Below the pieces are notes generated by a model, which was not told the origin of the DNA, made no database searches, and worked only from the letters and a program-made list of their open reading frames with translations. Positions 1 to 8,822 of a DNA stretch of 61,788 bases are shown piece after piece (within the stretch, counting starts at the first letter, position 1; the number at the start of each line of letters is the position of its first letter). Source of the stretch: an uncultured Prevotellaceae bacterium (lineage in GTDB: Bacteria; Bacteroidota; Bacteroidia; Bacteroidales; Bacteroidaceae); the NCBI GenBank assembly GCA_947169115.1, contig CAMVOK010000020.1:1-61788 (forward strand), read 5' to 3'. The position numbers and the translations under genes are program-made.

Positions 1-99
1 ATATTTTTTCTCATTGTTCTTTAATTATTCGTTTGTGTCTCGTTCATATTGAGACGTGTTAATTATTAATTACACCCCCGGAATAAGGGAATCAAAAAT

Positions 100-332
100 G
101 TTCTTTGAAATCACTGAAATTAAGTCTTATCGAACATTTCTCTGAGCGCTGTCTTGTCCGTGAATGATAGACTGAGGTTTGCAAGACCTCATAGGTCGAG
201 CGTTTCAGCTGCATGTCATACCGGACAATCGCCACGAAGCAATAAGTTGTGATGGCAGCAAAAAGACAAATTCAAATCATCGCGCTCTAAAGGCCGATCG
301 TAAATAACTTAATTTCAGTGATTTCAAAGAAC
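100..332 (-). mobile_element. IS4-type insertion sequence remnant (internal deletion)
   Basis: Perfect 25-bp inverted repeats lie at 100-124 and 308-332 and begin GTTCTTTGAAATC. The minus strand between them encodes pieces of the C-terminal end of an IS4-type transposase: ITTYCFVAIV, then YEVLQ, then after one frameshift TDKTALREMFDKT and a stop codon (120-122) inside the left repeat. A complete element would be over 1 kb, so this is a deletion derivative without a working transposase. No clear target-site duplication is visible. The family call rests on recalled similarity to Bacteroidales IS4-type transposase C-termini. Bases 1-99 and 333-376 hold nothing else recognisable. Confidence 0.7.
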
Positions 333-376
333 GATTAGTCCACTTTATCAGGACAGTAGTGATTCAACAAACAACT

Positions 377-1147
377 TTAGAGATTAACGCCAATACCTAC
401 AATCAGACTTCCAGTCTTAAGCTTTTCCTTCTTTCCATGGTAGCTCTCCTTACTCTTCCAGATAGGAGAATCGCCAGAGTAGCCAATATTGAAGTTGAAT
501 TTCTTGTAGCCCACGTTGAGACCCGTCTGCCAACCAAACTGGAAGCGCTTGTAACCATAACCCTCATCGCCAGAGCCAGAGTAGTCATCATCCTTGAACC
601 ATTTAGCAGTTTCGTCCTCATCATAGCCTGAATAGTCACCTTCGTATGTTTCCTTATCCTGTCCCAGCACATTCAGTTTGAAATGGAGACCAAAATAGGG
701 AGCCAAATAGACACCGTTGTTGAAGGCCAGCTTATATGTGGCCTGAATGGGAATGGCTATGGCCATGTTGGTGGAACGTATCTTATAGTCATCGTCACTG
801 CCATAACTATATTTACGTGTGTTAAATGAGAGATCGGCACCTACTTCCACGAAAAAGGGAAGTTTCTTGCTTACAGAGATGCCGTTGAGGTAGCTGAGGC
901 GGAAACCATGCAAAGATTTGTATTCATCATCATCTGAAGAATAACTCGAACTTGAGCCTGAACTGTACGAAAACGAGAGAGGTGAATAGGAAAGCGAGAA
1001 TCGGCCATAGCTGTTGCAGTCCTTCACAAAAACGCTGGAACCAGATTTTGCACCCGAACTCTTGCTCGTGGTGTTTGCAAACTGGGCACTTACGCCCACA
1101 CTCACAGTCAGCAGTGCTGCCGACAGCATTAATTTAAATGTTTTCAT
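377..1147 (-). CDS. Outer-membrane beta-barrel protein
   Basis: A 256-residue protein starting at MKTFKLMLSAALL, a clear signal peptide ending at VSAQ. The reading frame is open further upstream, but the signal peptide fixes this start. The mature part has alternating polar and aromatic strands (for example YLAPYFGLHF and FQFGWQTGLNVGYKKFNFNIGY) and ends in TGSLIVGIGVNL, as expected for an outer-membrane barrel. Ser- and Asp-rich loops occur near residues 45-70 and 165-195. The family is an unassigned porin-like barrel. It lies 50 bp downstream of the TolB-like gene on the same strand and may share its transcript. Substrate is unknown. Confidence 0.7.
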   Translation of the reverse strand: MKTFKLMLSAALLTVSVGVSAQFANTTSKSSGAKSGSSVFVKDCNSYGRFSLSYSPLSFSYSSGSSSSYSSDDDEYKSLHGFRLSYLNGISVSKKLPFFVEVGADLSFNTRKYSYGSDDDYKIRSTNMAIAIPIQATYKLAFNNGVYLAPYFGLHFKLNVLGQDKETYEGDYSGYDEDETAKWFKDDDYSGSGDEGYGYKRFQFGWQTGLNVGYKKFNFNIGYSGDSPIWKSKESYHGKKEKLKTGSLIVGIGVNL

Positions 1148-1197
1148 TTTTTTAAGATTTTTGTTAATAAATAAGTATAAAGTTATGAAAAAGTGAT

Positions 1198-2175
1198 TCA
1201 GTAATTGAAGTTCATGCGCCACACGTTAGCTATACCGTTGGCATCGCCGCGCTGGGAGATGAAGTAGATTTGGTGTCCGTCCTTACTCCACACAGGACTC
1301 AAGTCATCGGCTGCATGGTAGGTCAGCTGCGCCATGGCCGTGCCGTCAGGGTGACACACGTAGAGGTCAGTATTCCAGTACACAATGTTGCCAGACTCTA
1401 TCTTGCTGCTACCCACGAAGAGCAACCACTGGCCGTCGGGCGAGAGCTGAGGAGAGGTAAAGGAGCGGTTGGGATCGGAGACAATACACTCCTCCACTCC
1501 AGTCTTATAACTGACCTTCCAAATCTCAGTGTTACCCTCTCCGTTTGTACGCACACACAAATAAGCCTCTTCATCCTTGATGGGGCACGGATTCATGCCA
1601 GAGGTAAAAGTGGAGAGGAAGTTATTGCTCACGCTATAGCTCCACACGCTGGTGTTTTTAGCCTCCAAACGTGTAAAGAAAATCTGCTTCATGTCAGTAG
1701 AGTAAACAGGCGAGTAGTCCATGGCACCACTGGTAATCTGGCGACACACATAGCCATTACGTGCATCGGTTTGGAAGATTTGGTTCACCTGTCCCCGCGC
1801 CTCGGAAAAACAGATGTACTTACCATCAGGAGAATAGGAGAAATCTATGACCGCCTGTCGGTTGGTACGCTGCACAGAACTACCCTGGCGTCCCAGTTCC
1901 TTGAGGAAAATGTTTGTCGTGTTGTTGCGGACCGAGAGATATGCCAGCTGTACCCCGTCGGCGGAAACGCCCAGAATACGGTTGGAAAACCAGTTGACCC
2001 CCGTCCGGCTGCGCTTGACGTTGGGCATGCAAACATAGTCGCTCTCCGTTGTTATCTTCGCCATCTCAGTACCCGCCTCTTCAGGGACGTAAACAACTGA
2101 ATAATCGACATTCTGCGCCTGCATCGCAATACTAGCAAAAACAGACACTACCGTAAGCTTCATTCTTTCTCTCAT
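1198..2175 (-). CDS. TolB-like WD40/PD40 beta-propeller protein, exported
   Basis: A protein of about 325 residues with a signal peptide (MRERMKLTVVSVFASIAMQAQ). The start at 2175 supplies a basic N-region; a start at 2163 (MKLTVV) is also possible. The body carries repeated PD40-type motifs: FSYSPDGKYICFSEARG, DYSPVYSTDMKQIFFTR, SPQLSPDGQWLLFVGSS and LSPVWSKDGHQIYFISQRG. This spacing is typical of TolB-like six-bladed propellers, which act as periplasmic scaffolds. A CAAAGTTA (TAACTTTG on the coding strand) at 2203-2210 resembles a -7 box, but no good -33 box was found. It is followed by the barrel gene, so the two may form an envelope pair. The specific role is unknown. Confidence 0.75.
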   Translation of the reverse strand: MRERMKLTVVSVFASIAMQAQNVDYSVVYVPEEAGTEMAKITTESDYVCMPNVKRSRTGVNWFSNRILGVSADGVQLAYLSVRNNTTNIFLKELGRQGSSVQRTNRQAVIDFSYSPDGKYICFSEARGQVNQIFQTDARNGYVCRQITSGAMDYSPVYSTDMKQIFFTRLEAKNTSVWSYSVSNNFLSTFTSGMNPCPIKDEEAYLCVRTNGEGNTEIWKVSYKTGVEECIVSDPNRSFTSPQLSPDGQWLLFVGSSKIESGNIVYWNTDLYVCHPDGTAMAQLTYHAADDLSPVWSKDGHQIYFISQRGDANGIANVWRMNFNY

Positions 2176-2315
2176 ACGTCGGTCTTGAATTGTTAATTTT
2201 TGCAAAGTTACCACAAAATCATCGTCGCCTCGTACAATCGTCCGTCGCTGAGAAATACGAAATCGCCACCAAGAAGAGACAGGTGAGAAAAATTCATCCC
2301 ATACAGCTGTGCCTA

Positions 2316-3590
2316 CTACATACTGGAGATATACCTATCCATCACACCTATGCGCTGGCCGACAACCGTTTTCATGCGCTCCAAGGCCGCGCCATATGGT
2401 AGTGCCTCGTCATGGTTGAGATACTTGTGGACAATGTCGTTGCGGATGGGAAAAATCTGGAAATTGAGTCGCTGTGAAACGTCGAGTTTGAGGGACATAG
2501 AATCAAGAAAAGCCTCTGACTCCCGAAGCAACACTGCAGACGTGGCCGTCCACCTTTCCTTGAGCACGGCCACGAAAACAGGGTCATGAAACAAGTAGTG
2601 ATACCAGATAGCATTCCTATTGAAACTGGCCTCCGGGTTAATATAAGTAGAAAAGTCGAAGTCCCACAAGGGACCAGCACAGAGTGGTCCTCCGCGCTCC
2701 TTATAAGCATAGACGCTGCGAGGTTCGCGTAGCTCCTTATTGCCCGATAGTGTCTGTATGATATAGTAATCGGCAAAGGAGCGATAGTCGAGCAGGAGGT
2801 CATGCACAGGGTCGAACTTGCCCTTTTTCATGAGGGCCTCGCAGTCGTTGACATAGTCTCGGATATACTGCAACTGCACGGGCTGTATGTCGTCCTCATC
2901 AGGCGACTTCACAGCCACTGGCCAATGGCAGATGGAGGTGCGAAAGCAGACAGGTTCGTCATAGTATTTGTCAAAGTGCAGCAGATAGCCCCCCGTGAGT
3001 GCCTCGCCCTCCATGTCGGAGGGGGTCATCTCTTCTATGTCCACACGGTTTTTTCCCGTGCGCACTTGTTCGCACACCAGGTAGTTGCCCACGTGGTGAC
3101 CATTAAACAACACCTCGGCATAACGGAAGCGGGGTGTCCATGCGAGTCCCTCCATCAGGGAGCCAAGATGAAAGGTGAGCGCGTTGCGCAGCAGGGTGCG
3201 GTCGTGATAGTTGGCCAGCAATACCCAACGCTTGTGACTTGGCATCCCCAGCAGACTCTGCTTGCGCGTGAACTTCAAGTTAAAGGGTTTCTTGGGAAAC
3301 TTCCAAGTAGCATTGCCCCGTCCCCGCAGCAGTACACTGTCCGTCGGTCCCCACCCTGTCTCGTGTGTCCAGACGGCAAGCGTAGCCTTGCGCCAGGTTT
3401 CCTTATCATAGAGCCCCTGCCCATCGGCGGTATGAAACGATAGCACAGGGAGACCCGTATCGCAAGACAGACTATCCCCCTCGCCCCCAGCATCGTAGAG
3501 GCTAGTGAACACTGTGGGCATAGGCTCATCATCGGAACAGGACGAGAACAGAAACCCCACAAGGCATAGCCCGGTAAGCAACCTTCTCAT
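2316..3590 (-). CDS. CotH-like kinase-fold lipoprotein
   Basis: A 424-residue lipoprotein: signal peptide MRRLLTGLCLVGFLFSSC with the lipobox Cys at residue 18. The central region matches the CotH family, an atypical protein-kinase fold first known from Bacillus spore coats: LLRGRGNATWKFPKKPFNLKF, then WVLLANYHDRTLLRNAL, NYLVCEQVRTGKNRVDIEE and GPLWDFDFS. Surface-exposed CotH lipoproteins are common in Bacteroidetes, and their substrates are mostly unknown. The gene overlaps the XRE regulator upstream by 4 bp (ATGA), so translation is probably coupled. Confidence 0.85.
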   Translation of the reverse strand: MRRLLTGLCLVGFLFSSCSDDEPMPTVFTSLYDAGGEGDSLSCDTGLPVLSFHTADGQGLYDKETWRKATLAVWTHETGWGPTDSVLLRGRGNATWKFPKKPFNLKFTRKQSLLGMPSHKRWVLLANYHDRTLLRNALTFHLGSLMEGLAWTPRFRYAEVLFNGHHVGNYLVCEQVRTGKNRVDIEEMTPSDMEGEALTGGYLLHFDKYYDEPVCFRTSICHWPVAVKSPDEDDIQPVQLQYIRDYVNDCEALMKKGKFDPVHDLLLDYRSFADYYIIQTLSGNKELREPRSVYAYKERGGPLCAGPLWDFDFSTYINPEASFNRNAIWYHYLFHDPVFVAVLKERWTATSAVLLRESEAFLDSMSLKLDVSQRLNFQIFPIRNDIVHKYLNHDEALPYGAALERMKTVVGQRIGVMDRYISSM

Positions 3591-3919
3591 AACTGTTCGC
3601 GGAGTTGTGTGCGGATTTGCTCGGATAGTCCTTCCACGCTAACACGCCCGTTGCGAAATGGGAGCGTCAGCGCGGGAAATGCCTGATGGGTCGGGACGGA
3701 GGAAGGGATATAAACTTCGTGGATGAAATCATATTCCAGCACGTCACAAATACGCAAGAGGCGTTCCATATCAATACTTTTGCTGCTGAAGATTTTGTAA
3801 ACATTGGTGCGCCCGCAATGTATCTGGCGGGCAAACTCGGCATAACTCATGTGCCGCTCGTCCACCTTTTGCTGGATGAGTCGGCCGATGTAGATGTTGC
3901 GGGTTTCGTTGTGTAACAT
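3587..3919 (-). CDS. XRE-family helix-turn-helix regulator
   Basis: A 110-residue protein beginning MLHNETRNIYIGRLIQQKV. The HTH spans about residues 10-65 and includes MSYAEFARQIHCGRTNVYKI and the family-typical ending SSKSIDMERLLRICDVLEYDF. The C-terminal 45 residues form a short basic tail. The ATG at 3919 fits the domain edge better than the longer open frame to 3985. Its stop overlaps the start of the CotH gene, suggesting it controls, or is co-expressed with, that gene. Upstream is a long untranslated stretch with its own promoter and terminator-like hairpin (4005-4376), so expression may depend on read-through. Confidence 0.8.
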   Translation of the reverse strand: MLHNETRNIYIGRLIQQKVDERHMSYAEFARQIHCGRTNVYKIFSSKSIDMERLLRICDVLEYDFIHEVYIPSSVPTHQAFPALTLPFRNGRVSVEGLSEQIRTQLREQL

Positions 3920-4004
3920 AGAGGTCGTGCTGCACACTGTTTCCCTGCCCACAACCCCCGGACAGAAAGTTCCTATTAACGACAATTTTCACGGTACATG
4001 ATAC

Positions 4005-4043
4005 AAAAAAAGCGCGGGTTGCTGTACCTGTTGCCCGTCCCGC
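4005..4043 (-). terminator. Probable intrinsic terminator of the 4.0-4.3 kb transcript
   Basis: On the minus strand GCGGG (4043-4039) pairs with CCCGC (4018-4014), followed by GC and a run of seven T. The loop is about 20 nt with possible inner pairing. Moderate strength, so partial read-through into the XRE gene is plausible. Confidence 0.55.
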
Positions 4044-4338
4044 TCTTCAAGGCGTCTCGCACTGCCCACATCGTCTGAACGAGCAATCGCAGAAGCCCAC
4101 GCAGGGATTATGCCGCAATATACCACACAACATAGTGAACCCCTATGTGGGCACACCACGTGTTGACATTTCGCATAACTCCAATTGGACATCTACCATT
4201 GCTTTGCTTTTGACGACACTCTGTTAGTTTGCGAGACTATTGAAGAGCCAAAGACAAAGCGCCATGTAAACGCCTTCTATGTATATGCATCCCACCCCCG
4301 CTCCTGCCACTGCATCGAACGCTTTAGATATAGAATGG
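4005..4338 (-). ncRNA. Putative non-coding RNA or long leader upstream of the XRE gene
   Basis: About 330 nt run from a good promoter (4345-4376) to a hairpin with stem 4014-4018/4039-4043 (GCGGG/CCCGC) followed by seven T residues on the minus strand. No convincing long reading frame fits. A short frame from an ATG near 4163 would encode an 18-residue peptide beginning MVDVQLELCEMSTRG. RNase P and tmRNA signature sequences were looked for and not seen. It may be a stand-alone RNA or an attenuated leader of the XRE-CotH pair. No family could be assigned by eye. Confidence 0.45.
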
Positions 4339-4344
4339 GATATG

Positions 4345-4376
4345 CAAAGATACGAAAAAGTTGAGAAAGAAACAAA
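4345..4376 (-). promoter_or_regulatory. Bacteroidetes-type promoter, minus strand
   Basis: Read on the minus strand: TTTG (4376-4373), 20 nt, then TATCTTTG (4352-4345), a close match to the Bacteroidetes primary sigma consensus. A transcript would start near 4338. Confidence 0.65.
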
Positions 4377-4440
4377 TTTAACCGAGTTTTTCCAAAATGG
4401 AGGAGGACTTCTCTAACGAGAAAAGAAAAAAGAATTGGGG

Positions 4441-5310
4441 TCAACGTCGGCGGCAGATGCTGTCGCCGACAACCACAGGATAGAATGTGGCACCGTATCC
4501 ACACCAATAGCCTATTCCGCCCTTGACGTTGAACTGGGGATTCCGTTTTGCAGCCGTCACCGGAAGATTCGAGAGTGTCATATTGTGCTCCATTTGGTTC
4601 CAAAAGAGAAAGGATAGGCTGTCCATGCGGGCAAACTTGACAACGACCGTATCTTTTTCCGTGAAATAGGGAGTGTACTCGTTTGGGCGATCCGTGATGA
4701 GCCGACCACGCATGACGGATACATCAATCTCCTCGCCAGACAGGAACACGGAATTGTCTAGGGTTTGTATGTATGAGGAAAGATACATGCGCTGGTTTCG
4801 CCCGATACGAGTGAAGAACTTGTAATAAGCCGACTGAGAAGGGTCGTCATGTAAATAGGCCCGAATCTGGTACAAGGTGTCCGAGTCCTCGCAAGGGCGC
4901 ACGCGGATGGAGTCCAGTGGAACAGGTTGGGGGATGAAAGTTTCGGCCTCGGCATAAAGTCCGCTGTAAGAGACGGTGAGGCGGTAGGTCTTCCCCACCT
5001 CGCCACGAAGCCGACTGGTGGTATAGACATAGGGAGGGAAGTAGCGCTTGTCAAGCATCCCTGTCAGCACGACCTCGCGTTCCCCGTCGCTGACCGTGAC
5101 CTTGGCCCAACGCAAGACATAGTCGCCTAGGTCTTTCACATCACGTCCTTGCTCGCTGATGGGCACCGTGGCCGTAAGCAGGACGATGGGGTAGCCACCG
5201 CTATCTATCCACCCTTCGACAACGAGTTTGGGTTGTTCGCTGACATCATCGTCGGTGTTGCATGAGAAGAACAGGAGGGAGAGGCAAAGAAGGTGGAAGA
5301 GACGTTTCAT
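4441..5310 (-). CDS. DUF4249 family outer-membrane lipoprotein
   Basis: A 289-residue lipoprotein with signal peptide MKRLFHLLCLSLLFFSC and lipobox Cys at 17. The next segment (PKLVVEGWIDSGGYPIVLLT) and the block VGKTYRLTVSYSGLYAEAETFIPQPVPLDS are typical of DUF4249 proteins. These are regularly encoded beside short TonB-dependent receptors in Bacteroidetes and are thought to be surface partners of the receptor. The receptor ends 4 bp upstream (5315), so the two are surely co-transcribed. The C-terminus (DSICRRR) is close to the family norm. The cargo is unknown. Confidence 0.85.
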   Translation of the reverse strand: MKRLFHLLCLSLLFFSCNTDDDVSEQPKLVVEGWIDSGGYPIVLLTATVPISEQGRDVKDLGDYVLRWAKVTVSDGEREVVLTGMLDKRYFPPYVYTTSRLRGEVGKTYRLTVSYSGLYAEAETFIPQPVPLDSIRVRPCEDSDTLYQIRAYLHDDPSQSAYYKFFTRIGRNQRMYLSSYIQTLDNSVFLSGEEIDVSVMRGRLITDRPNEYTPYFTEKDTVVVKFARMDSLSFLFWNQMEHNMTLSNLPVTAAKRNPQFNVKGGIGYWCGYGATFYPVVVGDSICRRR

Positions 5311-5314
5311 AGTT

Positions 5315-7348
5315 TCAAAATTTCAGGTAATAGTTGACCGAAGGCATTTGGAAACGTATCAGGCTAAAGTGGGAATACCGATATCTGCCATTATGCACCT
5401 TTAGACGGCACGTGATGTCGTTGTTTCTCCCCGTCACGTTGTAAACGGAAAAGTTGAGCCCATGCTCGCATCCGTGCGATTTGCAGAAGAGGAAGTTTAC
5501 CGAGAGGTCGAGACGGCTATAGGGACGCAAACGATGGCCATTGTGGTTGCCATATTCGGTGTTCAGCAACCCATTCAATATATAGAAATGGCTGGGAGCC
5601 GTGAAGGGGGTTCCGGAGGCAAAAACGTATGTGCCAGACAGCGTCCAGCGGCGGCTCACCCGATAGGTTGCCACGGCGTTCAGTTCATGAGGACGCTCGT
5701 GGGAGGCCGAGAAAACCCCTTTGTAAGAAGGGTCAGTAAAACGCCTACGTGCGCGACCGAAAGCATAGCCCAGCCAACCAGTGATTTTCCCCGTCCGCTT
5801 GAGAATCGTCACACTGACTCCGTAATTGTGTCCATTGCCGTGCAGAAGATTCTCTTGCAGGTTGTAGTCCGTGTTCAGAAACTTCATCATATCCCCGTCA
5901 TACTCTATCTGGTTAAAAAGTCGTTTATAATAGGCATCGAACGACACACGATAGCGACCCTCCCAGAGATACACGCTGGCCGTGAGCGATACGTTGTGAC
6001 CCCATTGCGGCCGTGCATCTTCCCCGATGGATGTCCAGAATTCCGTGGGCATCCCTAGCGATGTGGTGCCCGTCTGGAAGATGTACTGATGACGCATGGA
6101 ATAGTTAGCCGTCAGCTGCCAGTTTGCCCGGGTGTAAGTGATGTCAACAGAAGGGTCGGCAGAAAAATGGGTAGTGTGCGTGTAGTCGGTGTATGCAGAA
6201 GTGCGCAGCCCCACCGAACTTTCAAGGTGGGACGAAAGCATGTGCGTATAGGTGGCGTAGGCAATATACTCCTGTGTCTTGTATCTTGATTGGGAGGAAA
6301 GGGTTCGGTTGTAGAGTCCCTCGGATTGTGGAGCCTGTGGAAGGATGTCGTGAAGGGCAAACCCTGCCCCAACGTTCCAACCGCCCCAGGCCACATTTCC
6401 CTTGTATCCTAGCGTGCTGATGTCGGAAGGCAGGTGGAACAACATGTCTGCCTGTCTGAGATAAAGCTTGTTATGATAGGAAGTATAGTAGAACGTGCTC
6501 CTCAAGGCAAGTCCGTTGGGATCTCGGTAGTGCCAGTGTGCTGCCGTCATGAGGTTTCTCCACTTTAGGCCAATGCGAGCCAAATATTCGTCCTGCGACA
6601 TTTTCGTTTTGTCCTGTCCCATGTAGGCATCCACCCAAACGCTGTGCCTGACATTGGGCTGCCATGTCCATGTGGCATTGGTGTCGAAAAACGAATAGCG
6701 CATGGACATCTCATTCCACGAGAGCCATCGCGAATAGAGAAGGTTGAGGTAGGAGCCTCGGCCAGAGAGTGCGAGCCCGCTTTTCCGTCCGAGGGGGAAG
6801 CGCAGAGTTCCCTGTGAGGAAATAAGCCCGACGGACAATTCACCGCCCAGCGTGTCCGTTGGGATGCCTGGCAGTTCCATGCTCACCATTCCGCCGAGCC
6901 GCGAAGCGTCGGCTCCGCGATTGGCACTCTTCTTCAGTGTCATGGCCTCGTAGTGAGAAGCGTTGAATACGGAGAAGAAGCCTAGGAGGTGGGTGGCGTT
7001 GTATATGGGCACACCCTGAATGGAGAGTTGGTTGTGGGTGTTGTCACAGCCCTGGATGTGCAGCCCTGCATCCAACTCGGAGTTGGTCTGCACACCGGGA
7101 AGGGTCTGGGCATAACGGATGGGGTCGGCATTCCCCAATAGTTTGGGAAGGTCGCCAAAGGAGCGGGCATCCCAAGAGAGGGTTCCATCGCGCCGCAGAG
7201 CGACAGAGGTGGTTGCCACCTTGCTGGTGACAACCACCGTCTTCATTTCGTGGGACGTGGTATCGTCTGGCAGCGTCTGCCCAATGGCAAACAAGGGGCA
7301 TAGACTACCACATATCCTCAGCAGCGTCCTCCTGCCTGTTATACTCAT
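5315..7348 (-). CDS. TonB-dependent receptor, short form
   Basis: A 677-residue outer-membrane receptor. The signal peptide is MSITGRRTLLRICGSLCPLFAIGQ. A plug domain follows (about 40-170) with RYAQTLPGVQTNSELDAGLH, QLSIQGVPIYNATHLLGFF and RGADASRLGGMVSME. A barrel runs to the C-terminal aromatic end (VNYYLKF). It lacks the N-terminal carboxypeptidase-regulatory-like repeat found in SusC-type receptors and has no SusD partner, so it is the receptor class that pairs with DUF4249. Its first 44 bp overlap the end of the upstream lipoprotein gene in another frame, indicating tight coupling in a three-gene operon. Substrate cannot be inferred. Confidence 0.85.
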   Translation of the reverse strand: MSITGRRTLLRICGSLCPLFAIGQTLPDDTTSHEMKTVVVTSKVATTSVALRRDGTLSWDARSFGDLPKLLGNADPIRYAQTLPGVQTNSELDAGLHIQGCDNTHNQLSIQGVPIYNATHLLGFFSVFNASHYEAMTLKKSANRGADASRLGGMVSMELPGIPTDTLGGELSVGLISSQGTLRFPLGRKSGLALSGRGSYLNLLYSRWLSWNEMSMRYSFFDTNATWTWQPNVRHSVWVDAYMGQDKTKMSQDEYLARIGLKWRNLMTAAHWHYRDPNGLALRSTFYYTSYHNKLYLRQADMLFHLPSDISTLGYKGNVAWGGWNVGAGFALHDILPQAPQSEGLYNRTLSSQSRYKTQEYIAYATYTHMLSSHLESSVGLRTSAYTDYTHTTHFSADPSVDITYTRANWQLTANYSMRHQYIFQTGTTSLGMPTEFWTSIGEDARPQWGHNVSLTASVYLWEGRYRVSFDAYYKRLFNQIEYDGDMMKFLNTDYNLQENLLHGNGHNYGVSVTILKRTGKITGWLGYAFGRARRRFTDPSYKGVFSASHERPHELNAVATYRVSRRWTLSGTYVFASGTPFTAPSHFYILNGLLNTEYGNHNGHRLRPYSRLDLSVNFLFCKSHGCEHGLNFSVYNVTGRNNDITCRLKVHNGRYRYSHFSLIRFQMPSVNYYLKF

Positions 7349-8684
7349 CTATTATCTTGGTGAAGTCATCCTCGTTGAAGTAGTTGGCGCAGCTGTACGA
7401 GGTGCCGTCGGGGAAACAGATTATGGGACGGTACGACCAGCTACTGTAGAAATAGCTCCGGGAGTCGTAGTAATCGTCGTCCCATTCGTCCTCGTCGAAG
7501 GCCTCCAGACGAACGTACGCCTGACGGGTTGATGTGCCGTTGTAGTAGAGATTGGCCTCGAAAGTGGTATTGGCATCGTTGACGAGTTTTTTGTAGGTGG
7601 CTTCGTCCTCTGCATCTTCCAGCTCATCCAGGCAGTCCGCAAGTTTGTGGGCATCGCCACACGTGCCCTTCACCTGCACTTTTCCGAGTACATCCACCGA
7701 AAAAGCACTTGTACCATTGGCATCGGCAAACAGGTCGTCAATCTCACTGCCGTTCATGTCGTAGAGGTCGGTAAGCTGCTTCTGTGGCACGTTCTTCAGG
7801 TCGTTGCTTATGGTGGAATGAACCAGGCGTTCGCCGTTCTTTGTCAACGTAAACTCCACGGTTGCACTCTTCGCGGTGTAGGCCGCATTTTTTACGTCCA
7901 TCACATAGCCGTTGTCGCACACCGTGTTGCTGGTGAAGGAGAATTTGCTTTTGCCGATATCGAAGGTCTCATCCGTAATGTCGTCCAGGTTTATCTTTAC
8001 AGTCTGGGTGATAAGTGTCCGACCACCCTCTGTCAGGGTTATCACAATCTGCTCGGGCACGCCGATGGTACACTCCTTGCGGTCGTAGTATTCGTTCCAT
8101 ACATAGTTAGAAGGATGCGACATCCTCTTGTAGTCATCAACATAAAAAAGATAGGCTTTCTTCACGCTACCGCTGACCACAGCTTTTAACACGCACTCCT
8201 CACCTGACTGGTTGGGAAATATGAACTGGATGTCGTCGGCACTGGTATGTTGCCACTTCTTACGTGATGTATTGTATGTCCAGTGGCCCTTGAAGTTGGA
8301 GGCAAGGATGGTGCCCTGATAGTGATTGTAGTAGTAATTATAGGTATAGGTGTAGTAGTAGGTTTGCTTTTCCGTCTTCATCGAGGTCTTCACAATACTG
8401 CCCATCAGGTTGTCCATGATGTTCTCGGCCCATCCTTCGACATCGTTATCCCAACTGGCATTGCCATCCACATAATTGTCGTTGACGTGCTTGACTAGTT
8501 TCACATAATGCTCGAAATCCTTCACATCAACCTTGCCCGCCATCTCCAAAGCGACCTCCTCAAGATAACTTTTTGTCCCGGCTGGACCAAGTACCTTTTC
8601 GTCATCCTTGTCCTTACAGGATGTCAGAACCATACACCCCACGCACAACAGCGCAAGAGCGGTCACAGAATAGAACTTTTTCAT
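7305..8684 (-). CDS. Uncharacterised lipoprotein heading the TonB receptor operon
   Basis: A 459-residue lipoprotein starting at MKKFYSVTALALLCVGCMVLTSC. The lipobox fixes the start, although the frame is open to 8783. The N-terminal part (residues 30-150) contains a predicted helical section (YLEEVALEMAGKVDVKDFEHY). The rest is rich in beta-strand patterns, Tyr and acidic residues, for example the run near residues 415-430. No family was recognised. It overlaps the receptor gene by 44 bp and a possible -7 box (TAACTTTG, 8733-8726) lies upstream, so it is probably the first gene of the operon and may encode a surface protein working with the receptor. Confidence 0.7.
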   Translation of the reverse strand: MKKFYSVTALALLCVGCMVLTSCKDKDDEKVLGPAGTKSYLEEVALEMAGKVDVKDFEHYVKLVKHVNDNYVDGNASWDNDVEGWAENIMDNLMGSIVKTSMKTEKQTYYYTYTYNYYYNHYQGTILASNFKGHWTYNTSRKKWQHTSADDIQFIFPNQSGEECVLKAVVSGSVKKAYLFYVDDYKRMSHPSNYVWNEYYDRKECTIGVPEQIVITLTEGGRTLITQTVKINLDDITDETFDIGKSKFSFTSNTVCDNGYVMDVKNAAYTAKSATVEFTLTKNGERLVHSTISNDLKNVPQKQLTDLYDMNGSEIDDLFADANGTSAFSVDVLGKVQVKGTCGDAHKLADCLDELEDAEDEATYKKLVNDANTTFEANLYYNGTSTRQAYVRLEAFDEDEWDDDYYDSRSYFYSSWSYRPIICFPDGTSYSCANYFNEDDFTKIIDEYNRQEDAAEDMW

Positions 8685-8822
8685 GTTTAATTCGTTTTTG
8701 AAGGTTAATAATTTAATTGGTTGTGCAAAGTTACAATGCTTTACATATATGAGACTTGTACAAACCGTCGAAATTAGAAACACATCCGTATCTCATCAGG
8801 AACCATTCGAGACAGAAAATTC

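Noticed and set aside
3989..4192. 67-residue minus-strand open frame
   Set aside because: It crosses the terminator hairpin, has atypical composition and overlaps the putative RNA. No protein-like pattern is seen.
4005..4338. RNase P RNA or tmRNA
   Set aside because: The conserved GAGGAAAGTCC/ACAGAAA (RNase P) and tag-frame/acceptor features (tmRNA) are not present.
5462..6058. 198-residue plus-strand frame
   Set aside because: It is antisense to the TonB receptor, which has clear domain motifs on the other strand.
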